Positions 1 through 7,004 of a stretch of DNA of 33,954 nt are shown one piece after another. The notes below the pieces were generated by a model. That model did no database searches. It had not been told where the DNA came from and saw only the letters and a program-made list of their open reading frames with translations. Made by a program: the position numbers and the translations under genes. Numbering within the stretch: position 1 is the stretch's first letter; the number at the start of each line of letters is the position of its first letter. The DNA is taken from NCBI RefSeq assembly GCF_003337355.1, contig NZ_QPJW01000015.1, positions 74,054 through 108,007 on the forward strand. The letters run 5' to 3'. Source of the DNA: Fontibacillus phaseoli. Lineage in GTDB: Bacteria; Bacillota; Bacilli; Paenibacillales; Paenibacillaceae.

Positions 1-8
1 AATCCTCT

Positions 9-86
9 AAATTAGCTGGAGGTTTTCCAGCTATTTCTGCCAACACGGACACATGGCCAAAATTAGCTGTAGGAAATCCATCTAAT
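9..86. repeat. degenerate tandem-like intergenic repeat
   Basis: Two copies of a roughly 27-nt unit start with AAATTAGCTG at 9 and at 60, a period of 51 nt. They differ at about six positions. The first copy contains a small inverted repeat (TAGCTGG...CCAGCTA, 13-33). No gene is visible. The copies are too diverged and too few to identify a known element. Confidence 0.5.
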
Positions 87-131
87 GTGTAAGTCGAAGG
101 AGATCGCAGCTAGCGGGATAGTAAAGCAACG

Positions 132-247
132 GCAGTCGATCGAAGTTCTGCAGTAGCTTTTCCAGTAATCGGATGTTTTGGAGAATTGTAATTGGTGGGC
201 GACAATCAGCAGTCAAAGTTCCGCAGTAGCCCTTCCAGTAATCGGAT
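132..247. repeat. direct repeat pair in intergenic region
   Basis: Two copies of an approximately 40-nt sequence lie at 132-174 and 207-247. They share the cores GCAGTAG and TTCCAGTAATCGGAT, with a few mismatches. With the 9-86 repeat they fill most of the gene-free first 406 nt. I see no open frame here with a convincing ribosome site or recognisable protein. Confidence 0.55.
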
Positions 248-332
248 TATGTATATAGTAAAACCTGCTTATGCCAAAAAAGGCCCCATGCAAAACAGGG
301 GGAATGTGGCGCACAATGCAAATATAAAAGAA

Positions 333-360
333 AAACCCAACGTCTTATGGACGTGGGTTT
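333..360 (-). terminator. Rho-independent terminator after MBL-fold lipoprotein gene
   Basis: AACCCACGTC and GACGTTGGGTT form a stem around a short ATAA-type loop. On the minus strand it is followed by a T-rich run. It lies about 50 nt past the stop of the 407-1303 gene and probably ends that transcript. Confidence 0.75.
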
Positions 361-406
361 CTCATCAATCAGAGGGATGATCGCACTGGGATCCTCCTTC
401 TTAAGG

Positions 407-1303
407 CTATTTTAACAACACATAGCGCCAAGCACTCTGACTATCGATGTCTTCCCTGCTAACAAACAGCTTATCGCTTTCCGTGCTATCCTCAATCTTG
501 AGTTTTTCCAGAATATAATCCGCTGTTTCCGGTTCGTAATGTCCCGGCATCACTATGGCAGGTTTAAGCTGTTCCAGTGCCCTTACGGTTTTATCCTTGC
601 TAAACCCGTACCCGCCGACATCGGAGAAAACAGAGATGGATACGTCTATTTTTCCAAGCGCCTTAAGCTGCTCTTCCGTCAATTCCGTCTGTGCCATATC
701 TCCAAAATGAGCTATTCTGAGACCGTCTACCTCAAATAAATAAATCATGTCCGAAGGATTGGCAGGATCAAAGTCACTGCTATGGCTTGCAGGAATACCT
801 GTAACTTTAACGTCCTTTACCGTAAATGTCTCCTCTTCGTAACGCGAAACCCGGCTTCCCTCAATTTCTTGTTTCAAGTAGGGTACTAAAAATTGCGGAT
901 CAGAATGATCGGGGTGCGTATGGCTCACGGTAACGATATCCGCTTTAATGAGGCCGTTTGAGTTTGGGACGAGGTTTGGATCTGCAACAATAACGGTTCC
1001 TTTGGAAGAAACGATAGCGTAAGAGTCATGTCTCGCTGTTTCCGTGGAAGTCGTAAGAAGCTTAATCATGGTCTTGCCCGAATCGTTTTTGAGTGTAGCC
1101 GTATCTAGCGCCATCATTTCTTTTTCCTCTTGAGGCTGCTGTTCGGCGGTCCCAACGGCCTCTTTCTGCTGCACCGAGTTCTCCGCCACCGTACTCTCTG
1201 CCGCTTGATTACTGTTCACTTCCCCATTGCATCCAGCCAGCCATAATACCAGAACAATAAGCATGATCCACACCGGAGACCGGCGTTTAGCCTTAATATC
1301 CAT
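407..1303 (-). CDS. MBL-fold metallo-hydrolase lipoprotein
   Basis: A 298-residue protein. The chosen ATG at 1303 has an AGGGGG ribosome site about 7 nt upstream; a longer reading from 1366 has no comparable site. The N-terminus is a lipoprotein signal with hydrophobic core residues 11-22 and lipobox LAGC (Cys25), followed by a Gln/Glu-rich linker to about residue 65. The metallo-beta-lactamase motif HxHxDH is seen as HTHPDH at residues 128-133. Further candidate metal ligands are a HFGD segment and a C-terminal GHYEP segment. It resembles the UlaG/YtnP-like metal-dependent hydrolase branch, which mostly acts on small phosphate or lactone esters, but the substrate cannot be read. It is predicted to be anchored on the outer face of the membrane. 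It follows an AraC-type gene by about 100 nt, which may regulate it; this is inference. Confidence 0.85.
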   Translation of the reverse strand: MDIKAKRRSPVWIMLIVLVLWLAGCNGEVNSNQAAESTVAENSVQQKEAVGTAEQQPQEEKEMMALDTATLKNDSGKTMIKLLTTSTETARHDSYAIVSSKGTVIVADPNLVPNSNGLIKADIVTVSHTHPDHSDPQFLVPYLKQEIEGSRVSRYEEETFTVKDVKVTGIPASHSSDFDPANPSDMIYLFEVDGLRIAHFGDMAQTELTEEQLKALGKIDVSISVFSDVGGYGFSKDKTVRALEQLKPAIVMPGHYEPETADYILEKLKIEDSTESDKLFVSREDIDSQSAWRYVLLK

Positions 1304-1407
1304 GAATAATCCCCCTAAGATATGTCTTGATGAAAGGAATTGTATCGTAACCTTCTTAGTGAGCACAGGGTATATCGATCATGAATAACTGTGAATCGAC
1401 AGTATCT

Positions 1408-2322
1408 TTAAGTTCGAGGCATCATCCAGCAATGAAGCTTCCGGTATTCGGTTGGTGTGCATCCGGCATAGTTTCGAAAACTGCGTATAAAGTTGGCATC
1501 ATCATTTATTCCGATCATCGTCATAATTTCATCATTCGGAAGAAGGGTATTGCGTAGTAGCGCAACGGCCGTCTGCATTCGAATATTACCCAGATAAGCC
1601 ATAACGGATTGCCCCGTACGGGTTCGGAATTTTAAATTTAAGGTTGTTTTGTTCGTATGAAAAAGCTGGGTGAGTTGCTCGAGCTTGATTTTCTCCCGAT
1701 AATGAGTATGCAGATAGGTAATAACAGGTCTCAGTTCATTGTCTATAGTATCCAACGGAATTTCAGGAGAAACGTAAGTTAGTTTATAATTCCGGCTAAC
1801 AAAAAATAACAATTCCATTAAATAAGATCTACTTCGACATGGCCAATGAATATCATTCTGAGTTAAAAGAATTTGGTCTATTTGTTCCAATACATTTGCG
1901 ATGTGGCGCGAAGTAGCACTGTCTACGGGTATGGAACCATTATAAGAGGGCGAACGCTCAAGGAATGGATTCAAACCCCATAAATCTTGTGAATCGCTTC
2001 CCTCAAGCACAACCGGATTTAAAAGATTCTTAAACGTAAAACGATTGTTAATGATGTCCGGGTTGAAATAAACCGTCTTCGTTTTTAGCCGAGCGCAATT
2101 AGAGATATTTAGGGTCGATGTTTCATTAAGACAAAATAATGCGGGTGCAAGCAACCTGTAAGTTTGCGAATCCAATTCAATGATTCCGGTGCCTTCCTCC
2201 ACCAAAACCAGTCGATATCTGGAACCAGCGCCGATATTGCCATCTTGCATAGTCTCCAGGTCACATCTCATGACATGAATCAAGCCCGGATAATGTAATT
2301 GCCCCATCGTTATCAAATCCAT
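1408..2322 (-). CDS. AraC-family transcriptional regulator
   Basis: A 304-residue protein with an AraC-type double helix-turn-helix in about the last 100 residues. Recognisable stretches are LEQLTQLFHTNKTTLNLKF and, at the end, FIRSFRNYAGCTPTEYRKL. The N-terminal 180 residues look like a cupin-like ligand-binding domain with no recognisable specificity. The ATG at 2322 has a GGGGGAG ribosome site about 8 nt upstream. It is not a response regulator, as no receiver domain is present. A promoter-like element with a 17-bp inverted repeat lies upstream (2369-2397), which would suit autoregulation. The downstream same-strand MBL-fold gene is the most obvious target. The effector is unknown. Confidence 0.88.
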   Translation of the reverse strand: MDLITMGQLHYPGLIHVMRCDLETMQDGNIGAGSRYRLVLVEEGTGIIELDSQTYRLLAPALFCLNETSTLNISNCARLKTKTVYFNPDIINNRFTFKNLLNPVVLEGSDSQDLWGLNPFLERSPSYNGSIPVDSATSRHIANVLEQIDQILLTQNDIHWPCRSRSYLMELLFFVSRNYKLTYVSPEIPLDTIDNELRPVITYLHTHYREKIKLEQLTQLFHTNKTTLNLKFRTRTGQSVMAYLGNIRMQTAVALLRNTLLPNDEIMTMIGINDDANFIRSFRNYAGCTPTEYRKLHCWMMPRT

Positions 2323-2368
2323 ATCTCGGCTCCCCCCTGCTCCCTTCGCTATTTCCAGCCTGTGTTAA

Positions 2369-2397
2369 ATGTAATTCCAGAACTTGGAATATGTCAA
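2369..2397 (-). promoter_or_regulatory. promoter with palindromic operator for AraC-type gene
   Basis: Read on the minus strand there is TTGACA (2392-2397), 17 nt, then a weak -10 TTACAT (2369-2374). The spacer contains an inverted repeat, ATTCCA-5 nt-TGGAAT (2374-2390). An operator between -35 and -10 suggests repression, perhaps by the regulator itself. The -10 matches consensus poorly, so this is tentative. Confidence 0.4.
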
Positions 2398-2427
2398 TAA
2401 TAGGCAGCACATCGATTTTTACTTAGC

Positions 2428-2470
2428 AAAAAAACGCCCTCCTGCCGCGTTCCGCCGACAAAAAGGACGT
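2428..2470 (-). terminator. terminator after exoA
   Basis: On the minus strand ACGTCCT (2464-2470) pairs with AGGGCGT (2434-2440) with one G-T pair. There is an inner TGTCG/CGGCA stem and then seven Ts. It lies 26 nt past the nuclease stop codon. Confidence 0.75.
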
Positions 2471-2495
2471 CTTCTCATTCATATAGGATTATAAA

Positions 2496-3278
2496 TTATG
2501 CCGTTTGCGCTTGCCGTGTTGCAGTCTCCGCTATGTCCAACAGCACCGGACAATGATCGCTGCCCATGACATGGCAGTCGATCCCGGCGTCCAGCAAATG
2601 TGGTGCAAGCCGGGAGGAAGACAGAAAATAATCGATGCGCCAGCCTACGTTCCGCTCCCGTACCTTAGGCATGTAAGACCACCAACTGTAGACATTTTCC
2701 CGGTCGGGATAAAAATGCCGGAACGTATCCACAAATCCGGCGCCGAGTAATTCTGTCATCTTATCCCGCTCTTCCGGCGTAAAACCGGCATTTCCAAGAT
2801 TCGATTTCGGATTTTTCAAATCGATTTCCTGATGCGCGACATTGAGGTCCCCGCACACGATCACCGGTTTGCGGCTGTCCAATTCCAGCAAATAGCTGCG
2901 GAAGCGATCCTCCCATTCCATTCTGTAACCGAGTCGGGCAAGGTCGCGTTTCGCGTTCGGCGTATATACATTGACAAGGTAGAAGCCCTCAAACTCCAGC
3001 GTCAACGTCCTGCCCTCCGGCTCACTATCTTCTTCTATGCCATAACGCACGGATAGCGGTTTAACCCGGGTAAACACGGCCGTTCCCGAATATCCTTTCT
3101 TCTCGGCATAATTCCAATACTGCTCATATTCATCTCCCAGCTCCAGAATGATTTGTCCTTCCTGAAGCTTGGTTTCCTGCAAACAAAAAATATCCGCATC
3201 TACAGCCTTGAAATAATCGTAAAACCCTTTATTCACGCAGGCCCGTAAGCCGTTGACATTCCAGGATACCAGTTTCAT
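2496..3278 (-). CDS. exoA: exodeoxyribonuclease III (ExoA/Xth family)
   Basis: A 260-residue DNA repair nuclease: AP endonuclease and 3'-5' exonuclease, magnesium dependent, cytoplasmic. The EEP-fold motifs are all visible: MKLVSWNVNGLRA at the start, the metal-binding Glu in LQETKLQ (residues 33-39), CGDLNVAH in the middle and GSDHCPVLLDI near the end. The ATG at 3278 is chosen because AAGGAG lies about 9 nt upstream and the family begins exactly with this motif; the upstream in-frame extension has no support. Length is normal for the family. It is a single-gene unit with its own terminator at 2428-2470. Confidence 0.95.
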   Translation of the reverse strand: MKLVSWNVNGLRACVNKGFYDYFKAVDADIFCLQETKLQEGQIILELGDEYEQYWNYAEKKGYSGTAVFTRVKPLSVRYGIEEDSEPEGRTLTLEFEGFYLVNVYTPNAKRDLARLGYRMEWEDRFRSYLLELDSRKPVIVCGDLNVAHQEIDLKNPKSNLGNAGFTPEERDKMTELLGAGFVDTFRHFYPDRENVYSWWSYMPKVRERNVGWRIDYFLSSSRLAPHLLDAGIDCHVMGSDHCPVLLDIAETATRQAQTA

Positions 3279-3397
3279 ACCATCTATCTCCTTGCCTATA
3301 ATTTCTAAACTCATAATCCATCATAACATGTCTACCAAAATCTTACCCTCTATTAAAAATGCCTGTCAAATCGTAACCCGTCAGACCCGTAAATGTC

Positions 3398-3420
3398 AAA
3401 AAGCCGCCCGTAAGAGCGGC
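3398..3420 (-). terminator. terminator after haem monooxygenase gene
   Basis: On the minus strand GCCGCTC-TTAC-GGGCGGC forms a 7-bp stem (one G-T pair) followed by TTTTTGAC. It lies about 50 nt downstream of the stop codon at 3473. Confidence 0.85.
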
Positions 3421-3472
3421 AGGTTCATCCTTGGTTGCAATCCCTGAACTAGTTAAATAACGGTACCGTTCC

Positions 3473-3799
3473 TCAACGGTAAGCTTTGCCCCGCTTGACG
3501 ACTTCAGCTTCATACAGTTTGACCTCTGTGCTAAGGACATAAGCCGGCGGCTGTTTCCCGCGATTGTCCTTATGGCCCTGGATATGGGCATCGCTCTTCT
3601 CCCAGTTCTTCCAAGCTTCCTGTGACTCCCAGCGAATGACCACCACGACTTCTTCCTGCTCTTTGCTTTTAGTGTTCACCATCACGCTGATGTCAACAAG
3701 TCCGTCCATAATATCCATCGGACCCTCTCCGCTGAATCTCTCAACCACTTTGTCGCTATTTCCTTTTTCGACCAAGATCGTTCTTGTCATAATAAACAA
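3473..3799 (-). CDS. hmoA: haem-degrading monooxygenase, HmoA/IsdG-like (ABM domain)
   Basis: A 108-residue protein of the antibiotic-biosynthesis-monooxygenase fold, matching the HmoA/IsdG haem oxygenase group. It begins FIMTRTILVEKG and carries the family's WKNWEKSDAHIQGH segment around residues 66-79. It would open haem in the cytoplasm to release iron. The start is unusual: TTG at 3799, placed 9 nt after a perfect AGGAGG. The in-frame ATG three codons later is 18 nt from that site, which is too far. A perfect Fur box inside the promoter (3866-3895) supports the iron role independently. It appears to be a single-gene transcript. Confidence 0.88.
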   Translation of the reverse strand: MFIMTRTILVEKGNSDKVVERFSGEGPMDIMDGLVDISVMVNTKSKEQEEVVVVIRWESQEAWKNWEKSDAHIQGHKDNRGKQPPAYVLSTEVKLYEAEVVKRGKAYR

Positions 3800-3865
3800 G
3801 GGACCATGCCTCCTCTTAAAATAAATAAACCGACCAAACGGCCTAATTCAATACAATCTATCCTC

Positions 3866-3895
3866 ATTCTAGTTGATAATAATTATCATTGTCAA
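3866..3895 (-). promoter_or_regulatory. Fur-regulated promoter of hmoA
   Basis: On the minus strand there is TTGACA (3890-3895), an 18-nt spacer and TAGAAT (3866-3871). The spacer holds TGATAAT-A-ATTATCA (3874-3888), a perfect 7-1-7 match to the Bacillus Fur box. Fur with iron bound would block polymerase, so the gene should be on when iron is scarce. Confidence 0.88.
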
Positions 3896-3951
3896 TAAAA
3901 GCGAGATTGCTCCCTCGTTTTTTCAAGTACCCTATGATGTATGTCATTCAA

Positions 3952-3973
3952 TATATTCAAATCTTTGAATATA
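3952..3973 (+). promoter_or_regulatory. ArsR-type operator overlapping the arsR-sulP promoter
   Basis: A perfect 10-2-10 inverted repeat with half-site TATATTCAAA and spacer TC. Its right edge overlaps a TATAAT (3970-3975), and a TTCAAT (3947-3952) lies 17 nt upstream of that. This is the size and placement of an ArsR/SmtB dimer site. It most likely mediates autorepression by the 4015-4344 protein. Confidence 0.75.
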
Positions 3974-4014
3974 ATAAAATATAATTCAATCTCCCGTGAA
4001 AGGGGCTTTGTTCC

Positions 4015-4344
4015 ATGGACGTAAGCTTGCAGCAGTTTAAAGCCGAATTTTTCAAAGCGCTGGCCCATCCGATGCGCATCCGTATCCTGGAAGTTCTTTG
4101 CGAAGGAGAACGGAACGTCAATGAGCTGCAAAGCATCGTAGGTTCCGAAGGCTCCGCCGTATCGCAGCAGCTATCCGTACTCCGGGCCAAGAATCTGGTC
4201 AATACGGTAAAAGAGGGTACGACCGTCGTCTATTCACTCCGCGATCCGCTGATCAAGGATCTGCTGGCGGTAGCCCGGCAAATTTTCGATAATCATCTGG
4301 TCGAGTCGATTTCGTTATTGGAGGGAATCCGAAAAGAAAAATAA
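4015..4344 (+). CDS. ArsR/SmtB-family transcriptional repressor
   Basis: A 109-residue winged helix-turn-helix protein with FFKALAHPMRIRILEVL at residues 12-28 and recognition-helix region GSAVSQQLSVLRAKNLV, followed by the beta wing VKEGTTVVYSL. The classic arsenic/cadmium ELCVCD metal motif is absent. Only one cysteine (Cys29) is present, so a two-cysteine thiol switch within one monomer is not possible. The ligand is therefore unknown. The ATG at 4015 follows an AAAGGGG site. Its operator is the palindrome at 3952-3973. It is followed by a terminator-like hairpin and then a SulP transporter on the same strand, the likely regulated cargo. Confidence 0.88.
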   Translation: MDVSLQQFKAEFFKALAHPMRIRILEVLCEGERNVNELQSIVGSEGSAVSQQLSVLRAKNLVNTVKEGTTVVYSLRDPLIKDLLAVARQIFDNHLVESISLLEGIRKEK

Positions 4345-4355
4345 GGTGCAGGCGA

Positions 4356-4385
4356 ACTCCCCGCCGGTATGCGGGGGCTCTTTTT
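4356..4385 (+). terminator. intergenic terminator/attenuator between arsR and sulP
   Basis: CCCCGC (4359-4364) pairs with GCGGGG (4371-4376) around a 6-nt loop, followed by CTC and TTTTTAT. It lies 15 nt after the arsR stop and before the transporter. It may lower sulP expression relative to arsR, or sulP may have its own start in the following 57 nt; I see no strong promoter there. Confidence 0.7.
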
Positions 4386-4442
4386 ATGTCGGAAAATTTC
4401 TTGTGCTGTATTTCATATATCTATAGAAAAGAAGGGTTTTGG

Positions 4443-6218
4443 ATGAAGTGGAGTGGGCGGTATAAAGGTTATCACGCAGGGTCATTACGAAAAGACTTAA
4501 TTTCCGGATGCATTGTCGGCATCGTCGCGATTCCCCTGGGCATGGCGTTTGCCATCGCTTCGGGCGTCAAGCCCGAATACGGGCTGTACACGACCATCGT
4601 CGCAGGCATTTTGATTTCGCTTCTGGGCGGATCGAGATTTCAGATCGGAGGCCCGACCGGCGCGTTCATACCGATCCTGTTGGCCATCGTTATGCAGTAC
4701 GGGTACGAGAACCTTCTGATCGCCGGTTTTCTTGCCGGGATTATGCTGCTTCTGATGGGGCTGCTCAAGCTCGGCACTTTGATTAAATTTATCCCGCGTC
4801 CGGTGACGATCGGGTTTACGGCCGGTATTGCGGTAACGATCTTCAGCGGTCAGATCGCGGGCTTCCTCGGACTCCGGGATATGGAGCGGCATGAATATTT
4901 CTTTGAAAATATGAAAGAAATCGTCCTGCGCCTCCCTTCGCTGAATCTCTTTAGCATTCTGACCGCCTGCATTTGTTTGGCAGCCCTTTTGCTGACGCCG
5001 AAGTGGCTTCCCAAGGTACCGGGCTCCCTGGTCGGCATTCTCGTCTCTACCTTGGTTGCGCTCTGGCTCTTCCCCGGCAAAGTGGCGACGATCGGCTCCG
5101 CCTACGGCGCGATTCCCGGCGGATTCCCGGGACTGCACCCGGTCTCCCTCACCTGGGACCGCATCGGTACGATGCTCCAGCCGGCGCTGATCATCGCCTT
5201 GCTCGGAAGCATCGAGTCGCTGCTCTCAGCCGTGGTCGCCGACGGCATGACCGGAACGCGCCACAACAGCAACCGGGAACTGGTCGGCCAAGGGATCGCC
5301 AACATCGTTACGCCGTTTTTCGGCGGCATCCCGGCTACCGGAGCGATTGCCCGGACAGCGACCAACATCAAAAACGGAGCGGTGTCCCCAGTTTCAGGGG
5401 TCATCCATGGCGTCGTGGTCCTGCTCGTGGTCATTTTATTTGCGCCATATGCTTCAACCATCCCGCTGGCGAGCATGGCTCCGATTCTGATGATGGTCGC
5501 CTGGAACATGAGCGAACGCAAAGCGTTTGCCAAGCTGCTTAAAACCCGGACCAGCGACACTGTCATTTTGCTTGTAACGTTTCTGCTCACGGTCTTTACC
5601 ACATTGACGACGGCGGTGGAAGTCGGACTTGTGCTGGCCGTGCTGCTGTTTATCAAACGCATGAGCGACATGCTCAGCGTTGATAAAGTGCTGCCCGACC
5701 GGTCAAATCTTAGAGAAAAAGTGGCGCCTCACGTAGTCGCCAAAGATCATGACTGTCCTCAGGTCTCGATCTTTACCATAGACGGTCCGCTGTTTTTCGG
5801 CGCTTCGCAGACGTTTGCCAATCTTGCTTCTATCATGGAAAACGGTTCGGATTTAAAGGCGGTCATTCTTCGAATGAGCAAAGTCCCGTTCATGGATACG
5901 ACGGGGGAAGCCCACTTTCTGGCCCTGGTCAAACGCCTGCACGGAATCGGCGCCAACGTTATTATTAGCGGAATTCGCCCACAGCCCCAAAGGCTTCTCA
6001 TGAAGACGGGAGGGCTGACCATCATCGGAGAGCAACACTTTTTTGAGCATACGGGCGAAGCATTGAATTACGCCTTGCATACCTTGAACGGTGAAAAATG
6101 CCGGGGTTGCCGGCACTTCGCCTTCCGCGAATGCAACGTTTTCAGCGAGCTTGATTATGTTGCTCAGCCCGGTTCCCAGCCTTCGCCGCGCGTTCGGTCC
6201 GGCAGTCAGCCGGTTTAG
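4443..6218 (+). CDS. SulP-family anion transporter with STAS domain
   Basis: A 591-residue multi-pass membrane transporter. The SulP core is recognisable from LRKDLISGCIVGIVAIPLG near the start through GGPTGAFIP, PRPVTIGFTAGIAV and the later GGIPATGAIARTATNI segment. It spans roughly residues 10-410 with about 10-14 hydrophobic segments. A cytoplasmic STAS domain follows (about 435-545), with VSIFTIDGPLFFG and MDTTGEAHFL. Such proteins move sulfate, bicarbonate or related anions; the substrate cannot be told here. The ATG at 4443 has AGAAGGG 6 nt upstream. The C-terminal tail carries a small cysteine cluster, CRGCRHFAFREC, then a Pro/Ser-rich end. Co-orientation with an ArsR-type repressor suggests ligand-induced expression. 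Confidence 0.92.
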   Translation: MKWSGRYKGYHAGSLRKDLISGCIVGIVAIPLGMAFAIASGVKPEYGLYTTIVAGILISLLGGSRFQIGGPTGAFIPILLAIVMQYGYENLLIAGFLAGIMLLLMGLLKLGTLIKFIPRPVTIGFTAGIAVTIFSGQIAGFLGLRDMERHEYFFENMKEIVLRLPSLNLFSILTACICLAALLLTPKWLPKVPGSLVGILVSTLVALWLFPGKVATIGSAYGAIPGGFPGLHPVSLTWDRIGTMLQPALIIALLGSIESLLSAVVADGMTGTRHNSNRELVGQGIANIVTPFFGGIPATGAIARTATNIKNGAVSPVSGVIHGVVVLLVVILFAPYASTIPLASMAPILMMVAWNMSERKAFAKLLKTRTSDTVILLVTFLLTVFTTLTTAVEVGLVLAVLLFIKRMSDMLSVDKVLPDRSNLREKVAPHVVAKDHDCPQVSIFTIDGPLFFGASQTFANLASIMENGSDLKAVILRMSKVPFMDTTGEAHFLALVKRLHGIGANVIISGIRPQPQRLLMKTGGLTIIGEQHFFEHTGEALNYALHTLNGEKCRGCRHFAFRECNVFSELDYVAQPGSQPSPRVRSGSQPV

Positions 6219-6285
6219 TCGTCTGACCCGCCCAAAAATAAGTCATCGGTGCTTGAGAGCAACCGATAATCTGACCCAATAACAC

Positions 6286-6347
6286 TAAAGCTCTTCCAGG
6301 GCCTGGCCGGTAACGGACTCAGGCAGCGGGAAGGGCTTTACTTTATT
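6286..6347 (+). terminator. terminator after sulP
   Basis: Long hairpin: AAAGCTCTTCC pairs with GGAAGGGCTTT (one mismatch), with an inner GCCTG/CAGGC stem, ending in ACTTTATTT. A smaller hairpin (ATCGGT...ACCGAT, about 6245-6267) precedes it and has no evident role. Confidence 0.65.
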
Positions 6348-6364
6348 TGAAAACACAATTATAT

Positions 6365-6386
6365 TATAACTAACTAATTAGTTATA
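6365..6386 (+). promoter_or_regulatory. TetR-type operator upstream of tetR-HXXEE operon
   Basis: Inverted repeat with arms TATAACTAA and TTAGTTATA and a 4-nt CTAA spacer. The inner 12 nt AACTAATTAGTT is itself palindromic. It ends 19 nt before the TetR start codon, a typical autorepression site for this family. Confidence 0.75.
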
Positions 6387-6405
6387 AAAAAGGATGGATG
6401 TCTCC

Positions 6406-6987
6406 ATGTTAACTCCCAAAGGCGAAGCAAGCAAAAGCAAGCTGCTGGCTTCCGCCGAAGAGCTTTTCGCCCAAAAAGGCTTTCATGCAACGACAGTCAG
6501 CCAAATCGTCAAAAATGCCGGGCTTACCCAAGCCGCGTTCTACCTTTACTTTAAAAGCAAGGATGAAATCCTCCGGGAACTGCTGGCAAAATTCGAAGAC
6601 CAACTGCTTCCACTTACCGACGCTGGCCGGAACGCCGCCGGGAAAACTCCGGAGGAGCTTGTGGCTTACGTCATACATGCCTTCACGGGTCTGTTTGTGC
6701 TGCTGGGCCGGAACGCCAATTTAACCCGGATCGCTTTGCTCGAAACCGAAAGCGGCTTGTCGATTCGGGACAAAATCGTGCAGCAGATTTGCGCGAACAT
6801 GGTCCGCAACCAACAGGCCGGTATCGTCCGCCCGGATGTGGAACCCGAACTGGCCGCGGAATCGGTCGTTGCCTCCGTGGAACGACTGATATACCGCTAT
6901 AGCGCCACCGGGGAAAAGGATGCGGCGGAATTGGGCCGCCAAACCGCCAAGCTGTTTCTGCAAGGCATCCTGATTCGCCGAAAATAA
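6406..6987 (+). CDS. TetR/AcrR-family transcriptional regulator
   Basis: A 193-residue repressor. The N-terminal helix-turn-helix is clear at about residues 10-55, with KLLASAEELFAQKGFHATT and VSQIVKNAGLTQAAFYLYF. The C-terminal two thirds is a variable helical ligand domain. The start is set at the ATG at 6406, which has an AGGATGG site 8 nt upstream; an in-frame ATG four codons earlier lies inside that site. The palindrome at 6365-6386 is its probable operator. It is 17 nt upstream of an HXXEE membrane protein gene, with which it should be cotranscribed. TetR next to HXXEE is a recurrent pairing in Bacillota; the inducer is not known. Confidence 0.9.
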   Translation: MLTPKGEASKSKLLASAEELFAQKGFHATTVSQIVKNAGLTQAAFYLYFKSKDEILRELLAKFEDQLLPLTDAGRNAAGKTPEELVAYVIHAFTGLFVLLGRNANLTRIALLETESGLSIRDKIVQQICANMVRNQQAGIVRPDVEPELAAESVVASVERLIYRYSATGEKDAAELGRQTAKLFLQGILIRRK

Positions 6988-7004
6988 AAAAAGGAGATGT
7001 TCTT

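Noticed and set aside
192..380. 62-residue open frame in the first intergenic region
   Set aside because: It runs through the direct repeat and the terminator hairpin, has no ribosome site and no recognisable sequence.
3343..3591. 82-residue minus-strand frame overlapping the haem monooxygenase gene
   Set aside because: It shares the region with the well-supported HmoA-like gene in another frame and covers its terminator.
3897..3925. Hairpin AAAAGCGAG...CTCGTTTTT read as a terminator
   Set aside because: The stem is short and lies between two divergent promoters, so there is no transcript for it to end; probably chance or part of the promoter region.
4497..5138. 213-residue minus-strand frame opposite sulP
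   Set aside because: Polar, charged shadow of a membrane-protein gene; no start signal or family.
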